This document shows positions 46,077 to 58,385 of a DNA stretch of 64,000 nt, piece by piece. Each line of letters begins with the position of its first letter. Position 1 is the first letter of the stretch. The notes below the pieces were generated by a model. The model was not told the origin of the DNA. It searched no databases and saw only the letters and a program-made list of their open reading frames with translations. The stretch is from Rhabditoides inermis. Its lineage: Eukaryota; Nematoda; Chromadorea; Rhabditida; Rhabditidae. Where the stretch lies: positions 83,501 to 147,500 of the forward strand of contig CAWZYM010000126.1 in NCBI GenBank assembly GCA_963966185.1, in the 5' to 3' direction. The position numbers were made by a program, and so were the translations under genes.

Positions 46077-47066
46077 TCACATCTGCATCACCTCCTCGAA
46101 AGGACGCATGTCGCCGCCGCGAGTGTCCGGCCTGCAACCGGGGTACTGTAGGTACTGGGTTACGGTAGGTACTGGAGTTACGGTAGTCTACCGTACCTGT
46201 AGGTTCCGTTGATGATGGCGAGCTGAACGAGCTGCTTCCTCTTGTGCTCGTCGTTGGTGGGAGTGAGCAGAGCCTTGACCGAGTTGACACCCGCCGCCAG
46301 CTTCGCCTCGCATCTAGGTATACGGTAGAATCGGGGCACGGTAGTCTACAGTATACCTGGAGCGAATGGAGTCGGTGGCAGAGACGAGCACATGAAGAGG
46401 CTCAGAGAGGTGCTCCCAGCCGGGCTGCGAGCGCAGACGCTGCTCCCGACGAGTGTCCTAGGATGACATACGGTAGGTACGGGGGCTACGGTAGTCTACC
46501 GTATACCTTGACGGATCCCTCGCCGCGCACCAGAATGTGGCAGCCAGTGTCGGCCTCCAGTTGCTTCACCGAGATTCCACGGGGACCGAGAATGCGGCCA
46601 ATGAAGTTGCACCTACGGCAGGGAACAGTAGATTACGGTAGCTACAGTATTCCGTACTTGGGATAGTAGGGGATAGGTATCTTCTCCTGCAGCGTCAGGT
46701 TGTTGCTGTCGTCGAGCGGATCCGAGGAGGCGGGCTCATCGTGGGCGTGGCTAGGGGAGTGGTGGGCGGAGCTTGGGTGACGCTCGCCGCCGCGCTGATT
46801 CGAGTACACCATCTTCCACACCCGGTCGATCTCGGCGGTTAGAAGAAGGGGCGCGTGCCTGAATCGATAAATCGATAATCGTTCGATAATCAATCGATAC
46901 CTCAGCTGGATGGGCTCGGAAATCTGGAGGGTGTTGAGCTGGCGCATCTCGCGCACCAACTCGTCTAGGTATCTGGAAGCAACCGATAGTCAATCGATAA
47001 TCGATTGATCGATCGATACCTGGCGAGGTCGTCGCCAGAGTCGCCGCGCTCGTGGTCAAAGTGCAT
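46077..47066 (-). CDS. STAR family RNA-binding protein (QUA1-KH-QUA2; Quaking/GLD-1 type)
   Basis: Seven exons (47066-47020, 46972-46901, 46858-46658, 46612-46507, 46457-46357, 46313-46197, 46131-46077) with perfect phase give 232 aa. Introns are 42-52 bp. The QUA1 dimerisation region spans about 15-70 ([23 protein letters not shown]). The linker [13 protein letters not shown] leads into the KH domain ([47 protein letters not shown]), and QUA2 follows ([16 protein letters not shown]). These proteins bind ACUAAY-type sites in mRNA and control splicing, translation or stability. The 17-residue tail after QUA2 and the very short N-terminus make this a minimal STAR protein. The ATG lies one base after an acceptor (TTTCTCCAG), suggesting trans-splicing; extra upstream exons cannot be excluded. 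Introns carry TACGGTA and CGAT repeats. Confidence 0.9.
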
Positions 47067-47067
47067 C

Positions 47068-47582
47068 CTGGAGAAAAACATGAACATGGTGACAAAAAAG
47101 AGGGATAGAGAGAAAAAGAGGGAAGCGGAGAGAGATAGAGATAAATAGAGAGAAAGGGAGAGAGAGAGAGCGAGGGAGGTGGGCATCGAGGGAGGAAGGG
47201 AGAGCGACGAACGTATGCGGGTCGTGCAGACTGTGCAGCTGCAGCTCGTGCATCGCAGAGAGAAGTGGAATGTCCCGCCCCCGCCGACCACGCCCCTTTT
47301 CTACCGGGGAGCTAGCGAGGGAAATGAACATGCAAAGCGCGAGTTGAGGGAAATCAGCAGAGTTGTTTGTTATTGCGCGGAAGTAAGAGTAAAATGAACT
47401 TCCGATGTGGTGTACTCGTTTCCTCTCCGCACTATTCTAATATAGCCTCTTTCTGATGTTTCGATCTTTCAACTCGTGCATTGTGAACAAAAACGTATGT
47501 ACAACATCTGTTAAATTCAAAACAAGTTGTTCGAAAGTAGAACGTTATGCAAAATTATCAATCTGTGAAATCTGCAAAAGAA
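47068..47582. other. Spacer upstream of the STAR gene
   Basis: Contains a GA-rich stretch (47101-47205), which is pyrimidine-rich on the minus strand, directly before the acceptor used for the STAR start. A minus-strand frame begins at 47331 (MFISLASSPVEKGRG) but has no good donor that would join it to the STAR frame. Nothing else is recognised. Confidence 0.45.
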
Positions 47583-47654
47583 TTGCCAACTGCAGGAATC
47601 GAACCTGCGACCTTCGCTTTACGAGAGCGACGCTCTGCCCCTAAGCCAAGCTGG
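47583..47654 (-). tRNA. tRNA-Thr (anticodon CGT)
   Basis: The minus-strand 72-mer folds as a full cloverleaf. The acceptor stem GCCAGCT pairs with AGTTGGC (one G-T pair), then discriminator A. The D arm is GCTT...GAGC. The anticodon stem TCGCT/AGCGA encloses CTCGTAA, anticodon CGT, with T33 and A37 in place. The T arm GCAGG-TTCGATT-CCTGC is perfect. The CCA is not encoded, as normal for nuclear genes. No intron. Unlike the tRNA-headed repeats elsewhere in the window, this copy has no repeat body attached. Confidence 0.88.
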
Positions 47655-48100
47655 CACGACTGGACGGGGCCATGGAAGCGCACGTGTGTTTGCAACAGAT
47701 TTTTCAGACAATGACTCACGGCCAAATATGTGGTCTCATACATCTCATTGTTATCACTCCCCTTATCATTACATGTAAGCTTGATTCAGAGATTTTATCG
47801 ATGATTAGATTATGTGTTGAAAAATTGTGTACGAATGAACCACCCTGACAATATATATTTTCCTGATGGATACTAAACTGATCGTGAGTGTGAGTCATTA
47901 TTTACGCGCTCATGTTTCGTGAATCATGATTTTGCAAACGTTTCCACTCCACTCCACACATCACTCTCTTAATTGCTGTTGCTGAGACCAGACTGTGTAC
48001 AAGACCTTGTCATCTCTTTACTCTGTGTTTCTGTGTAAATATTATTGTGCCACGCGAGACACTCGAAACGTGTTTGCTTTACTGCAGTAGAATATGAGAC

Positions 48101-48141
<41 letters not shown>

Positions 48142-48470
48142 AGGGGGGAATGTGTGAGAGAGAGAAAGAATGTTCGGTCTGCTAGCCATCTGCTGCCGAG
48201 ACGACATCAATGATCACACACGCGCTATCTCTTTCTCTCTCTCCATCTCTGTCGCTTGCTCACCTGATATTTATCTCTCTCACACTCCTTACAAGTACAT
48301 GTGTACCGGTGCATGCGAACACTATAAGACGTCCATTTCTAGAAGACCATGTTTGCTCTCAACAAGCTGCTTTCAGTAAAAGATTACTGTTCACAGACTG
48401 CTTTGGTCCTTTGGACTTTGAGGCCTTGACCGCATCCGAACAGCGAAGAGGAACATTCTGTGTGCTTTCG

Positions 48471-48516
<46 letters not shown>

Positions 48517-49197
48517 ATGCCAGTTGCTTCAATACCGAGCGTTTTTCGTTTGCCAGCATCGCACTTTACACAAGCTTATATTTGCTTATTATCTAAATGC
48601 TATTTGAAGCGGAGGCTGCACACATCTACACCCGTATCACTCCTCTGTCTCACCATCCCCTGAGCAACTCTAAATGAAGTCTGATGTCTGTTCTCATCCG
48701 TTGGATTGGATGTCTGAAGTTTGAGTCAAGCCATACGCCAACACCGTTGTCTCCAATTCGTGCCGCCCCGCATTTTCTTTTGCTCTCTCGCTTGCTAGCT
48801 CTTTTTCCACAGCGGCTTATAGATATCTAGATGTGTGGTGTCCGGTGTATGATCGACTATCGGGCGGGCGCAAATGGCCATTGCTGCACTGCGAACGCTC
48901 CAGCGCTCCCATATTCACTAATGCTATATTGATATTCGCGTGTTCATTAGATGTTATTTGTCTGCCTACTACGCACAATGCACCACACTGCATACAGTTC
49001 CCTACACCAAAGATCGGTCTCACAGTGAGACAGAGAGATAGGCGGGTGCATAAAGACAGACAGAGTGAGAGGGAGAGAGAGGGAGGAGAGAGAGAGAGAA
49101 CGCTTCTCTCTCACTATTCCATCACGGTTTCCCGATAAGTGTTGCTCTTCGCTGGTCAGAACACGTCATCACATGGCAGCGCGATGCAGCAACCTCT

Positions 49198-49232
<35 letters not shown>

Positions 49233-49712
49233 TGTCCTCTCCTATCTCTCCCCTCCCTTCCCATATCATGGTGTTTGATAGTGCGTACCGGCATTGTGCA
49301 GTGGTGTGGAGTGTGCTCGATTATGGGACGTGATCACTGATCGCTTCGATGAGTCATATCTGTTCGATTTCTCGCTCTTCTCGTGATCGTTGCTTTTCGT
49401 TTCCTCTATGATGTTTCAATACGATCTCATGTCTTTCATCACGTTTTTTTCGCCGAGATCTCTCACATTTTTGGTGTTTGATTTGGACATCGCATGTACT
49501 GGATGATGCGCTAATACGATCACGATTCTTCCGCTCTCCACTTTCAATTTCTCTCTCTCTCTCTCAACTCTTGGTCTCTTCTATTTTTTCTCTCGCTTTC
49601 GATATCAAATATCAAAAGTTGCGACTTGTATACTATCAATTTCCTGAATTGCACCAGTATCTTGCATATGTGATATGTTTTGCAGTTCTCGTTCCCAGAC
49701 ATCACTCTCCTG
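47655..49712. other. Intergenic region with GA/CT microsatellites
   Basis: Purine microsatellites occur at 48103-48138 and 48474-48512, GA-rich sequence at 49065-49100, and (CT)n at 49206-49232. ORFs running through them are low-complexity artefacts. No gene is supported. The last part is the upstream region of the nuclear-receptor gene. Confidence 0.6.
49698..49699 (+). promoter_or_regulatory. Likely trans-splice acceptor of the nuclear receptor
   Basis: GTTCCCAG ends 14 bp before the ATG at 49713 and no in-frame upstream exon is evident. This is compatible with SL trans-splicing. Confidence 0.4.
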
Positions 49713-52598
49713 ATGATACAGCTACTGCAACCCACCCCTATTATCGCAGGTATGAGATTTGTGAGCTCTTTGTTTTCGAGCTATCCATCTTGTCTATATT
49801 AGAAGAGGTCAATTATTGTTTTCTTATTTCAAAACTCCTTATTACTAAAAGAACATGACATCACACGCAAAAATTGAAACTACAGTACCTCAGTTCGGTT
49901 ACAGTACTCCAGTTTGGTTACAGTACCCACGGGTCCGCGACCTCCGACCTTCTCGGAAGAGTGCGCGGTGTGCGGGGACCAATCGACGGGATACCACTAC
50001 GATGTGCCCAGCTGCAACGGATGGTTTGTTTACTTGTTTACACGTTGTTTACTTGTTTGTTTACTTGTTTACTTGTTTTCTTCCAGCAAGACCTTCTTCC
50101 GCCGCACCATAGTCACCGGGCGTCGCTTCGAGTGCAGCAAGGGAGGACGCTGTCAGCTGGAAAAGAGTGAGTCATCGTGACATCATTGAAAAAGTCAATT
50201 TGCCAGAGATCCATCAGAATTGTATAACATCCGTCTTATTTCTGTCCTTTCATTTTACAAGAAGTGATCGAGATGTATAACTAACGCGTGTGTTTCGTGA
50301 AAGACTTGAAAGAAAACATCCCCACCACCAATAACAACTTCTCACCGCTCCCCTTTCAACCATAATGTCAAGTACTGCGGTCATTGTTATAGACAGGCAG
50401 AAAAAAACGTTATCTGACCAATGATCATCACCAATTAAGGCGGCTACTCGCTACTTGTAGTGTTCGGGGCAAACCAGTATTACTTGTGTTCATTGGTCGA
50501 CCAATAACGTTCGGGGCGATGAAATCAAAAAAAATTTTAAAACCGTTCTTTGCAATGATAGTAAAAAATTACATGTTTACTATATGTTTACCAAGGTTCC
50601 TTCGGTCTGGCGAACGGCTACTGTAGAGGTAGACGCAATCAGCAAGAGATCATGTAGTCACTGATCACATCTCTAGTAGAGATAAAGCTGGAATGCGGCT
50701 AGGAAAAAAAAGAAGGTGTGTACATTGACCATAGAAACACTCCCGGAATAGAATTCAGGATGCCATTTTATGATTTACCATGGATATCATGGTTTTACCA
50801 AGAATGAGATTGTAAAGTATGTACATATATATATATATATATACAAGCCACAATTTTCGTATTGGTGAACATGTGAACATGAAATTTCCTCATTCTAGTG
50901 AGAAGACATCTTTCTAACTGACGTCGTTCTTTTCTAACTTCTTTACTTTTCAATATGCACGTTTCTGTTTTCTATGCAGTGACTAGTGAGTGCATGCGGT
51001 GATAAAAATAGTGCACATTCACAACCGATCAACTAGAAAACACGAGTGACAGGTGACACACACACAGTTCACGTAGTCTTCCGCACTCGAACTGTAATTC
51101 TGTAATGGTCGCTCAATCAGAGAATATGTTTACTACGGAGATCTGAACTTTGCACCGATTACAAACAGCCACAAAACACGGATGGGGCCATAAAAATGTA
51201 ACTATTACTACGTCTAAATGTCTCTCTTCTCATTCAATCTTGTTGTCCCGTCACTCATAATTTGATTTTTTTCACCGTTTCAATCAAGAGAATGACTGTA
51301 ATCGATGATTTCGTGATTAACGTATTTCATGGTTGTTTGATGTGACCCTGATATTCAGGCGTGCGCTGCTCCTGCCGCGCCTGCCGCTTCAGCAAGTGTA
51401 TCGCCGTCGGAATGAACAGTAAGGTATACTGTACAATATACAATTAGATTACGATAGTCACAATATTTAGGCAATCCAACACTCTCGCGGCACGTCGCTC
51501 TCCCCTCCATCGTCCGCGGGGGGCATGTCAGGGGCCGGCGCGGCGCCCGAGCTGTCGGCACCCGGCCCAGTTCGGGCCGCGTCAGTTGCCTCCACTGCCT
51601 CGATTCCTTCGATTTCCGTGTGCGCTCGCGTTTCGATGATTGACAAGGTTTGTTGGTTGTGTCATGAATTTTGCGAAGATGCAATGACTCAACATTGTGG
51701 TCAGTGAACTGCGAAGTCCAGATAGCAGAGAGAAAGTGAACAGTAAACGCAAACTCGTTTCACGCAAACGTGCGAATGCTACAGCGGAATCCAAGCGAAA
51801 CGCGTGCTAAGTGATATTCATAATAATCATAATCATCCTTATCCGAGCCGTTTTAAAAAAAACCATTAAAATGTTTGTGTACATGCGGCTTCTGTACTCA
51901 CTAAAGTTGGCAAAACATTGAAAAGACCCACCCATGGGGGAACAGACCACGAACGGGTGGTACGGTAACTAAGAGCACTGCCAAATTTGAAAGAAAGTAA
52001 AACACGAGCGGTAGCAGGACTCGAACCTGCGACAGAGCGCATTCCGCAGATTGCTAGGTAAACAGCTAACCGACTGCGCCATTGAGGAAGTGGCATGATC
52101 CTTTCATTGAGCGATGATCTACTGCGCGCTTGTGGTTTTTGTGAAGAAAAGTAGACAATAATGAGACACAAGCATGAAAGACGATTTGATTGTTTTCGAA
52201 AGCATACGTTTCAGCTGAAAATGAATGGTTTTCCTTCGCACAGTCCGTCTTCAATTGATCGCAAATCAACTAGATGTCTCAATACTAGCAATTTGCACAC
52301 ATCGCATCTATGGCGCAACCGGTAAGAGATTCGCCTAGCAATCTGTTCGGCTGGTTCATGTCGCGGGTTCGAATCCACTCTACGACAGGTGTTTTGCTGA
52401 AGCCTTGCTACCGTAGCAATCTGCCTGCGAATCATAACTTGTGTAAGATTCAGTCAATCCTTTGGGATTTTTGTCCACTTTAAGAGGCAGTGTCCAAATA
52501 TCAAATGTTCACACATCACGCGTTGTGAAATAGAACAGGGAAAGGAGATTGGCATGCAATATGATAGTTCACACATCACCTTGCGGCGGCGAGACAAC

Positions 52599-52643
<45 letters not shown>

Positions 52644-52781
52644 CAGATAGAGATGAGAGGAGGGAGGGTTCGTGTGATCGTGCATTCACGCATACCAATG
52701 CAGAAGAAATCGGTCTACAACATCGACACTATTCTCGGAATGACGGAACTCGGATATGTGCAGGAGAATTCGAGTGACGTG

Positions 52782-52867
<86 letters not shown>

Positions 52868-55800
52868 CCTCTCTCTCTATTTGTTCCCCTCTATCTTGAT
52901 ATGTAAGTCGCTCTTTACTACTTTAGTATTCGTTCTCTGTTGTGTTTTATAGTATCTAGCTTGAGTATTTGAAAAAACACACAACTCAATGACCTACCTT
53001 ATGAGTTGTGGTTGTAACGTACTGTTGTTCAGTTTATAACGTTATAACATTTCGATATAATTAGTTTATAATATTATAGTTAATCCATTTCATTTTCAGT
53101 TGATCGCACGGCTGCAGTCGCTGGAGCAGAACTACGCCAAGGTACTTGTTCACCATACAAGACAAGTGTGGCCAAGCGTCCGGATGCCACTGTACTGTAG
53201 ACAAAATTCAATAACATATGGTTTTGATTTTCAATGAGACACTTAGCCACCCACGGGCGCATTATTGCGAAAATAGGCGAGAGGTGTCGTTGGAAAATGG
53301 TGCAGTGCAATAGTCTTCCTTCGACTTCTCCGCAGAGTATTCTCTTGAATCGGGGAGGGGCTACACTTACCTTTTTCACGATACACTGTCCCCCCAGGTC
53401 TCCGCCTCTCACTTCCCCTCCTCCTCCGTCTGCCTCCTCGACAGACTCACCAAGCCCAGTGCGTTCGACGCGGTCTGTGAGGTGAGTGGGGGCACATTGT
53501 AGAGATCTACAATATACTCTCGCAATAGTGAAATGCAGTGCACGACAACATAAACAGAAGATGCCGAACTTTTTTCCAGACGGAACACAATCGAAAACAA
53601 TGGGAAATGTTAGTGATGGACGCAGCATAATTCGTAGTCGACTTGTGGTAAAAGCGCGCAAAACAAGAGAGGCGGACGGTTAGATCACTGTATTTCGGTG
53701 TTTGTATTGTTGCATTTTTGTTCCTGCACGTTAGTTCCCTTTTGTCTTCAGAGTACGTTACGACAGATGAACATTAAAGTAGTCTTATTCGGAAGAGTGC
53801 ACTGGTGACTCAGAAGGGGTGTCCCCGGCACGTGCAACCCCCTTATGCCGGTTGTTGTATACTTCGCACTTAGATGTACGCCCGCAATTCCTGCTCACCC
53901 CAAAAACATGCTCGTTTGATTTTTGGAGACAGTCTGCAGCGAGTCTCTCGAGACGTCCGTAAACAATGTTTTCACAGTAAACGTGATCATGAAATTTTTC
54001 TGACCACGGTTCGGATAGTTGCACAGTGGACAGTGGCGCGCGCACCAGCTCCGTCAAGCACGCGACGCACCAGCTCCATTGCGAATTACCAGCAAGCGCT
54101 AGAGCGCGATAATTTCTTCACTGAAATCGCTACGCGCCCATTCACTCGCGGAGCGGTCTGTGCGCGCGCCGCTCACATGGAGTGTTGTTTAGGTCACAGA
54201 AGCCGATGATGACCAAAATGATATCATAGATACCCTAGGAGGTCACTAGACGAAAACCGTTTTCAAATCCACATGACCGGCCATACGTTTTTTTTGGAGC
54301 CAAACCGTGTGGATTGCTTTTGCGGCCTGTCACTCTGTTCGCGCAAGCTGTGAAACAGCGGCGGTGGCCTAGTGGATAGAGCGGTCGTCTGTCAAGCGGC
54401 ATGTCGTAGGTTCGCACCCTGTCGACGCAATTCATTTTGCCGATTATCTCCGGACTTTTTGGAATCACGCGTGGTGAAGCGATCATGTGGAATCCGTCGT
54501 CGGTATTTTTTTTTCGAAATTTTTGAAAATGAAGTTAAAAAATCGCAAACATATTGTTATTAGCCTTCAACAATACATATGACCGTTCTATTTGAAGAAA
54601 AAAAATGATGAGAGGAGTTTTCTAGCAACTGCCCAATTGTCACCGAGAAGTAGAAGTGTGGAGAGAATCGGCAAAAGGAAGTGCGTCGACAGGGTGCGAA
54701 CTTACGACCTGCCGCTTGACAGACGACCACTAGGCCACCGCCTCTGTTTCACAGCTCGCGCGAACAGAGTGACAGGCCGCAAAAGCAATCCACACGGTTT
54801 AGCTCCAAAATTTGAAACGTAAATATCTCGAAACGTATGGCCGGTCATGTGGATTTGAAAACGGTTTTCGACTAGTGACATCCTAGGGTATCTATGATAT
54901 CATTTTGGTCATCATCGGCTTCTGTGACCTAAACAACACTCCATGTGAACTCTCACGTCACAGGTATAACCGCGTAACGTGTTTTATGCACGCAGGTCAC
55001 AGAAAAAATCTATTACTGGTGTGTACAAAACCGACATACTTCACATTCAAAACGTGTCCATTGTGAAACACAAATGGTTGATGGTCCCCTTTTCCAGCCG
55101 ACCACCTCCTCCTCCCCCTCTCCCTCTCCCCAGTGTGACTGGCTGGACGCAGAGTGCGCGACTGCCGTCGAGTACGCAAAGGCATTCCGCGCCGTCACCC
55201 GGTTGGACCTCACTGATAAGGTGATCACTGATCACATTACGGCTGTCGTTATGTTAGATTCCACGCATTTCACGGGTTCGTGTGAGTACGTTTCATCCGT
55301 TTTTCAAATAGATCGCGTAGTGAACGCTGTAATGGAATCTGCTTATGCTAATCGCTTGTTATCAAATAAGTAAATAAGAATTTGTAATAAAGTACTCACA
55401 CAGCAGATGCAAGCGTAGATAAGTAGCGATTCATGATTTTTTTCAGTATTCAGCGAGTCTTTCCATTGCGCATTGCTCTACTGCACTAAAAGTTCATACA
55501 TCATTGTGAAAGGAGTTCATCTCTCTCATTTCAGATCTCCCTTCTCTCCTCGGCCGTTCCCTCCCTGGTTGTCCTCTCAGCCGCGCGGCGGGCCGCCCTC
55601 TCCGGGTCCACCCTGCCCATCCTGCCAGGCGGGGACACTCTGCCGAGGGGAGACACGCGCGGTGGGTAGTGTATAGAAGTTTGAAACTGTTCTTATTCGA
55701 TTTGCGTGGATTCACTGTCTGTGAATGAATGTCACACTGCCCAGGGGAGACACGCGCGGTGGGTAGCACGATACTTTCAAATCTACCACCTATCAGAAAG

Positions 55801-58342
55801 CCGATTGCTTATGTGTTGATATCAAAATCTGAATGAGTGATGAATAAACTATATATACAGTGTTTCAACAATGATTACCCACACGAACGAGACCAGATAT
55901 AAAGATCCCTGATAAAACTTTTGATTTGATGGTAAGGTACCTCTTTGCAGCGGCGGAGCAGTTGGTGGAGGCGGTGCGTCGGGCGCGCGTCGAACCCACC
56001 GCCTACGCACTCCTCAAGGCCATTGTGCTGCTCAACACAGGTGAGAGACTATCGACTTCGAATGCTAATCTTTATTCGGAATCGCAAACGTGATTACGAT
56101 ACGCGCAAAACGAAATCACTCGGCACAGTATACAAGCATAGACCATTATCTGTTAAAAAAGTACTTGCGTAAAGGGATTTAGTTTGTCTTGACCCAATTC
56201 AACAAAATCGCATGCATAAAACGTTTACAAATACTAACACAAACCTGCACCTCCCTCTCCTTCTCTCTCTCTCTCTCCCTCTAATATTGCCGTTATTCAT
56301 TTGTATTCTTATAATTCATCTGTTCTGTAAGAGTCCACAGTCCGTTATGCCGTTATGTGCAGGTTTGTGTTAGTATTTGTAAACGTTTTATGATGCATGC
56401 GATTTTGTTGAATCGGGTCAAGACAAACTAATTCCCTTTACGCAAGTACTTTTTTTAACAGATAATACATGTGCTTTTGTTGAATTTCATAGAAATTTCT
56501 TTTCTCACAGATTGCAAGGTTCTGTCATTAGTACGCACAACTATGATGTGACATGTGACACACATTGTTACGTATATATACAACTATATTTTTCTTGGTA
56601 TTGTATAGAAACGATTTTATCCACACTTTTCTGAATTTTCGGTCGCCGTGGCGTAAGAGCATGTCTGCGCTCTCTGCCAACAGCGCGCTCTCTCGCGCTT
56701 TCTCTGCGCACCCTGCCCGAGCCCGCTGGTAGAGAGAGATAGCCAGAGTGACGGGAACCACCCACCCACCCACACGCTGGCCTTGCGACTACTGTGCGCG
56801 CGCGATCGCTCACAACTTCTTTCAGAGAAGAGATACAAAGATGCCGTCAACCAGTGATCTGGCCTAGGGAACCGTGCGAATGGCGAATCTAACTAACATG
56901 AATTGGATGACTTCACAATGTTGCTAACATGACCTTCTAAGCCAAAAGAGAGGGCGCTGCGCACCCTCTCTAATACATGTACCACCATTGCTATTGCTCT
57001 CGCACTTTCCACACAAGATTTGCGCAGTTATGGTAGTGTATTGCAAAATCGTTGACATTCGAACCTACTGTAAGTATTGTTCTTACAGTAGGTTCGAAAG
57101 TAAGGCGTTTGCGAATCTTCAAAACTCGTTTAGTGAAGAAAACAAAAAAAAATGTGGTATGTAGAATTCTTGTTTGCTGGAGCCATAGTCTACCTTCGAC
57201 TCCCTCCGCAGAGTAATCTCTTGAATCGGGAGAATATACTAACCTTTATCTTTACCTTCACTTTTTTTCAGAGAACTACGCGCTGTCCCCCTCCGCGCGC
57301 CGGCAGCTGGACGAGCAGAGACAGACACTCGTAGACGCACTCAATCAACACGTGTTCGACAGGTACGGTGGGGGGTACGGTAACTGGGTGGGGTACGGTA
57401 GCTGATAGGGGTACGGTATCGCACGGTAACTTGGTGGAGTACGGTAATGTACGGTATTTTTGTTGAGCAGAGTATATGTAGAGTACGGTAACTGGGTGGA
57501 GTACGGTGTCAAGTATCATACGACAACTGGGTTGAAAACGGTATCGTTTGGTAACTGGGTGGAGTATACGGTATTGTACTGTAATTGAGATGACTACGCT
57601 ATAGATAGTACTGTATCTTAAAGTAGCGGTTCACACACTCAACATCTACCCATATCTCACATTATGTATATATGCTTACATCACATCGTATCGTATCGTA
57701 TTGTGTGCGGTAACAACGAGTAGCACATGACGTCATAATTTCCTTCCGCAAGTGTTGATAGATTAGCGAGAGACGATTTGCGCTTCGGGCAGAGATCAGT
57801 TCTCGCAGACCGCGCTGTGATCTGATCATCTGATCATCCTCGTGATCCGATCACTGATCGGTTTCTTTCGGAAATCACACCATGCACATACTGATCATTG
57901 CTCAGCCGAAAACGAGTTGTCCGATGCCCCGATGTGAAAAGTGCACTGCTATTGCTGGGAAATAGGCAAGATTACGATAAAGGTAAAACAAGCAAAACTT
58001 TTTTCAAAACTTGTTTATATTAAAAAAAAGCACAGTTTACTCACAAACAGACAAATTATATGGCCATTCCCTGGCTAACGAGTATAAAAAAGTGCTATTG
58101 TTGGAATGCCGAAATAGACAGCATATTACGAGTGTTGTAAAAGTGTTGAGTATGTTGCCAGAAAAGTCCCCTATGTCACATTGTGATATCATAATGTGGA
58201 TGTGGATGCATTTTACTTCTCCATTCTTATGACGCAGTTGCTTCGAACAAAACACCAAAACACGGTCTCTCCTTCTATTCAGAGTTTCTAACATTGATGA
58301 GCTTGCTCGTGCGTGTAATGACCAATTCCACTAAGGGTCTCT

Positions 58343-58385
<43 letters not shown>

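Noticed and set aside
47056..47331. Extra 5' coding exon of the STAR gene (starting at 47331)
   Set aside because: No convincing GT donor links it in frame, and an acceptor lies one base before the internal ATG.
48170..48663. ORFs around the 48.2-48.6-kb GA tracts
   Set aside because: Driven by microsatellite sequence (SLSLSL or RERERE), no exon signals or homology.
53080..53661. 193-codon minus-strand ORF
   Set aside because: It runs antisense over two well-supported receptor exons and a SINE fragment; no domain.
54979..55373. ORFs around receptor exon 9 on both strands
   Set aside because: Only the frame of 55134-55220 continues the ligand-binding domain; the rest is intron.
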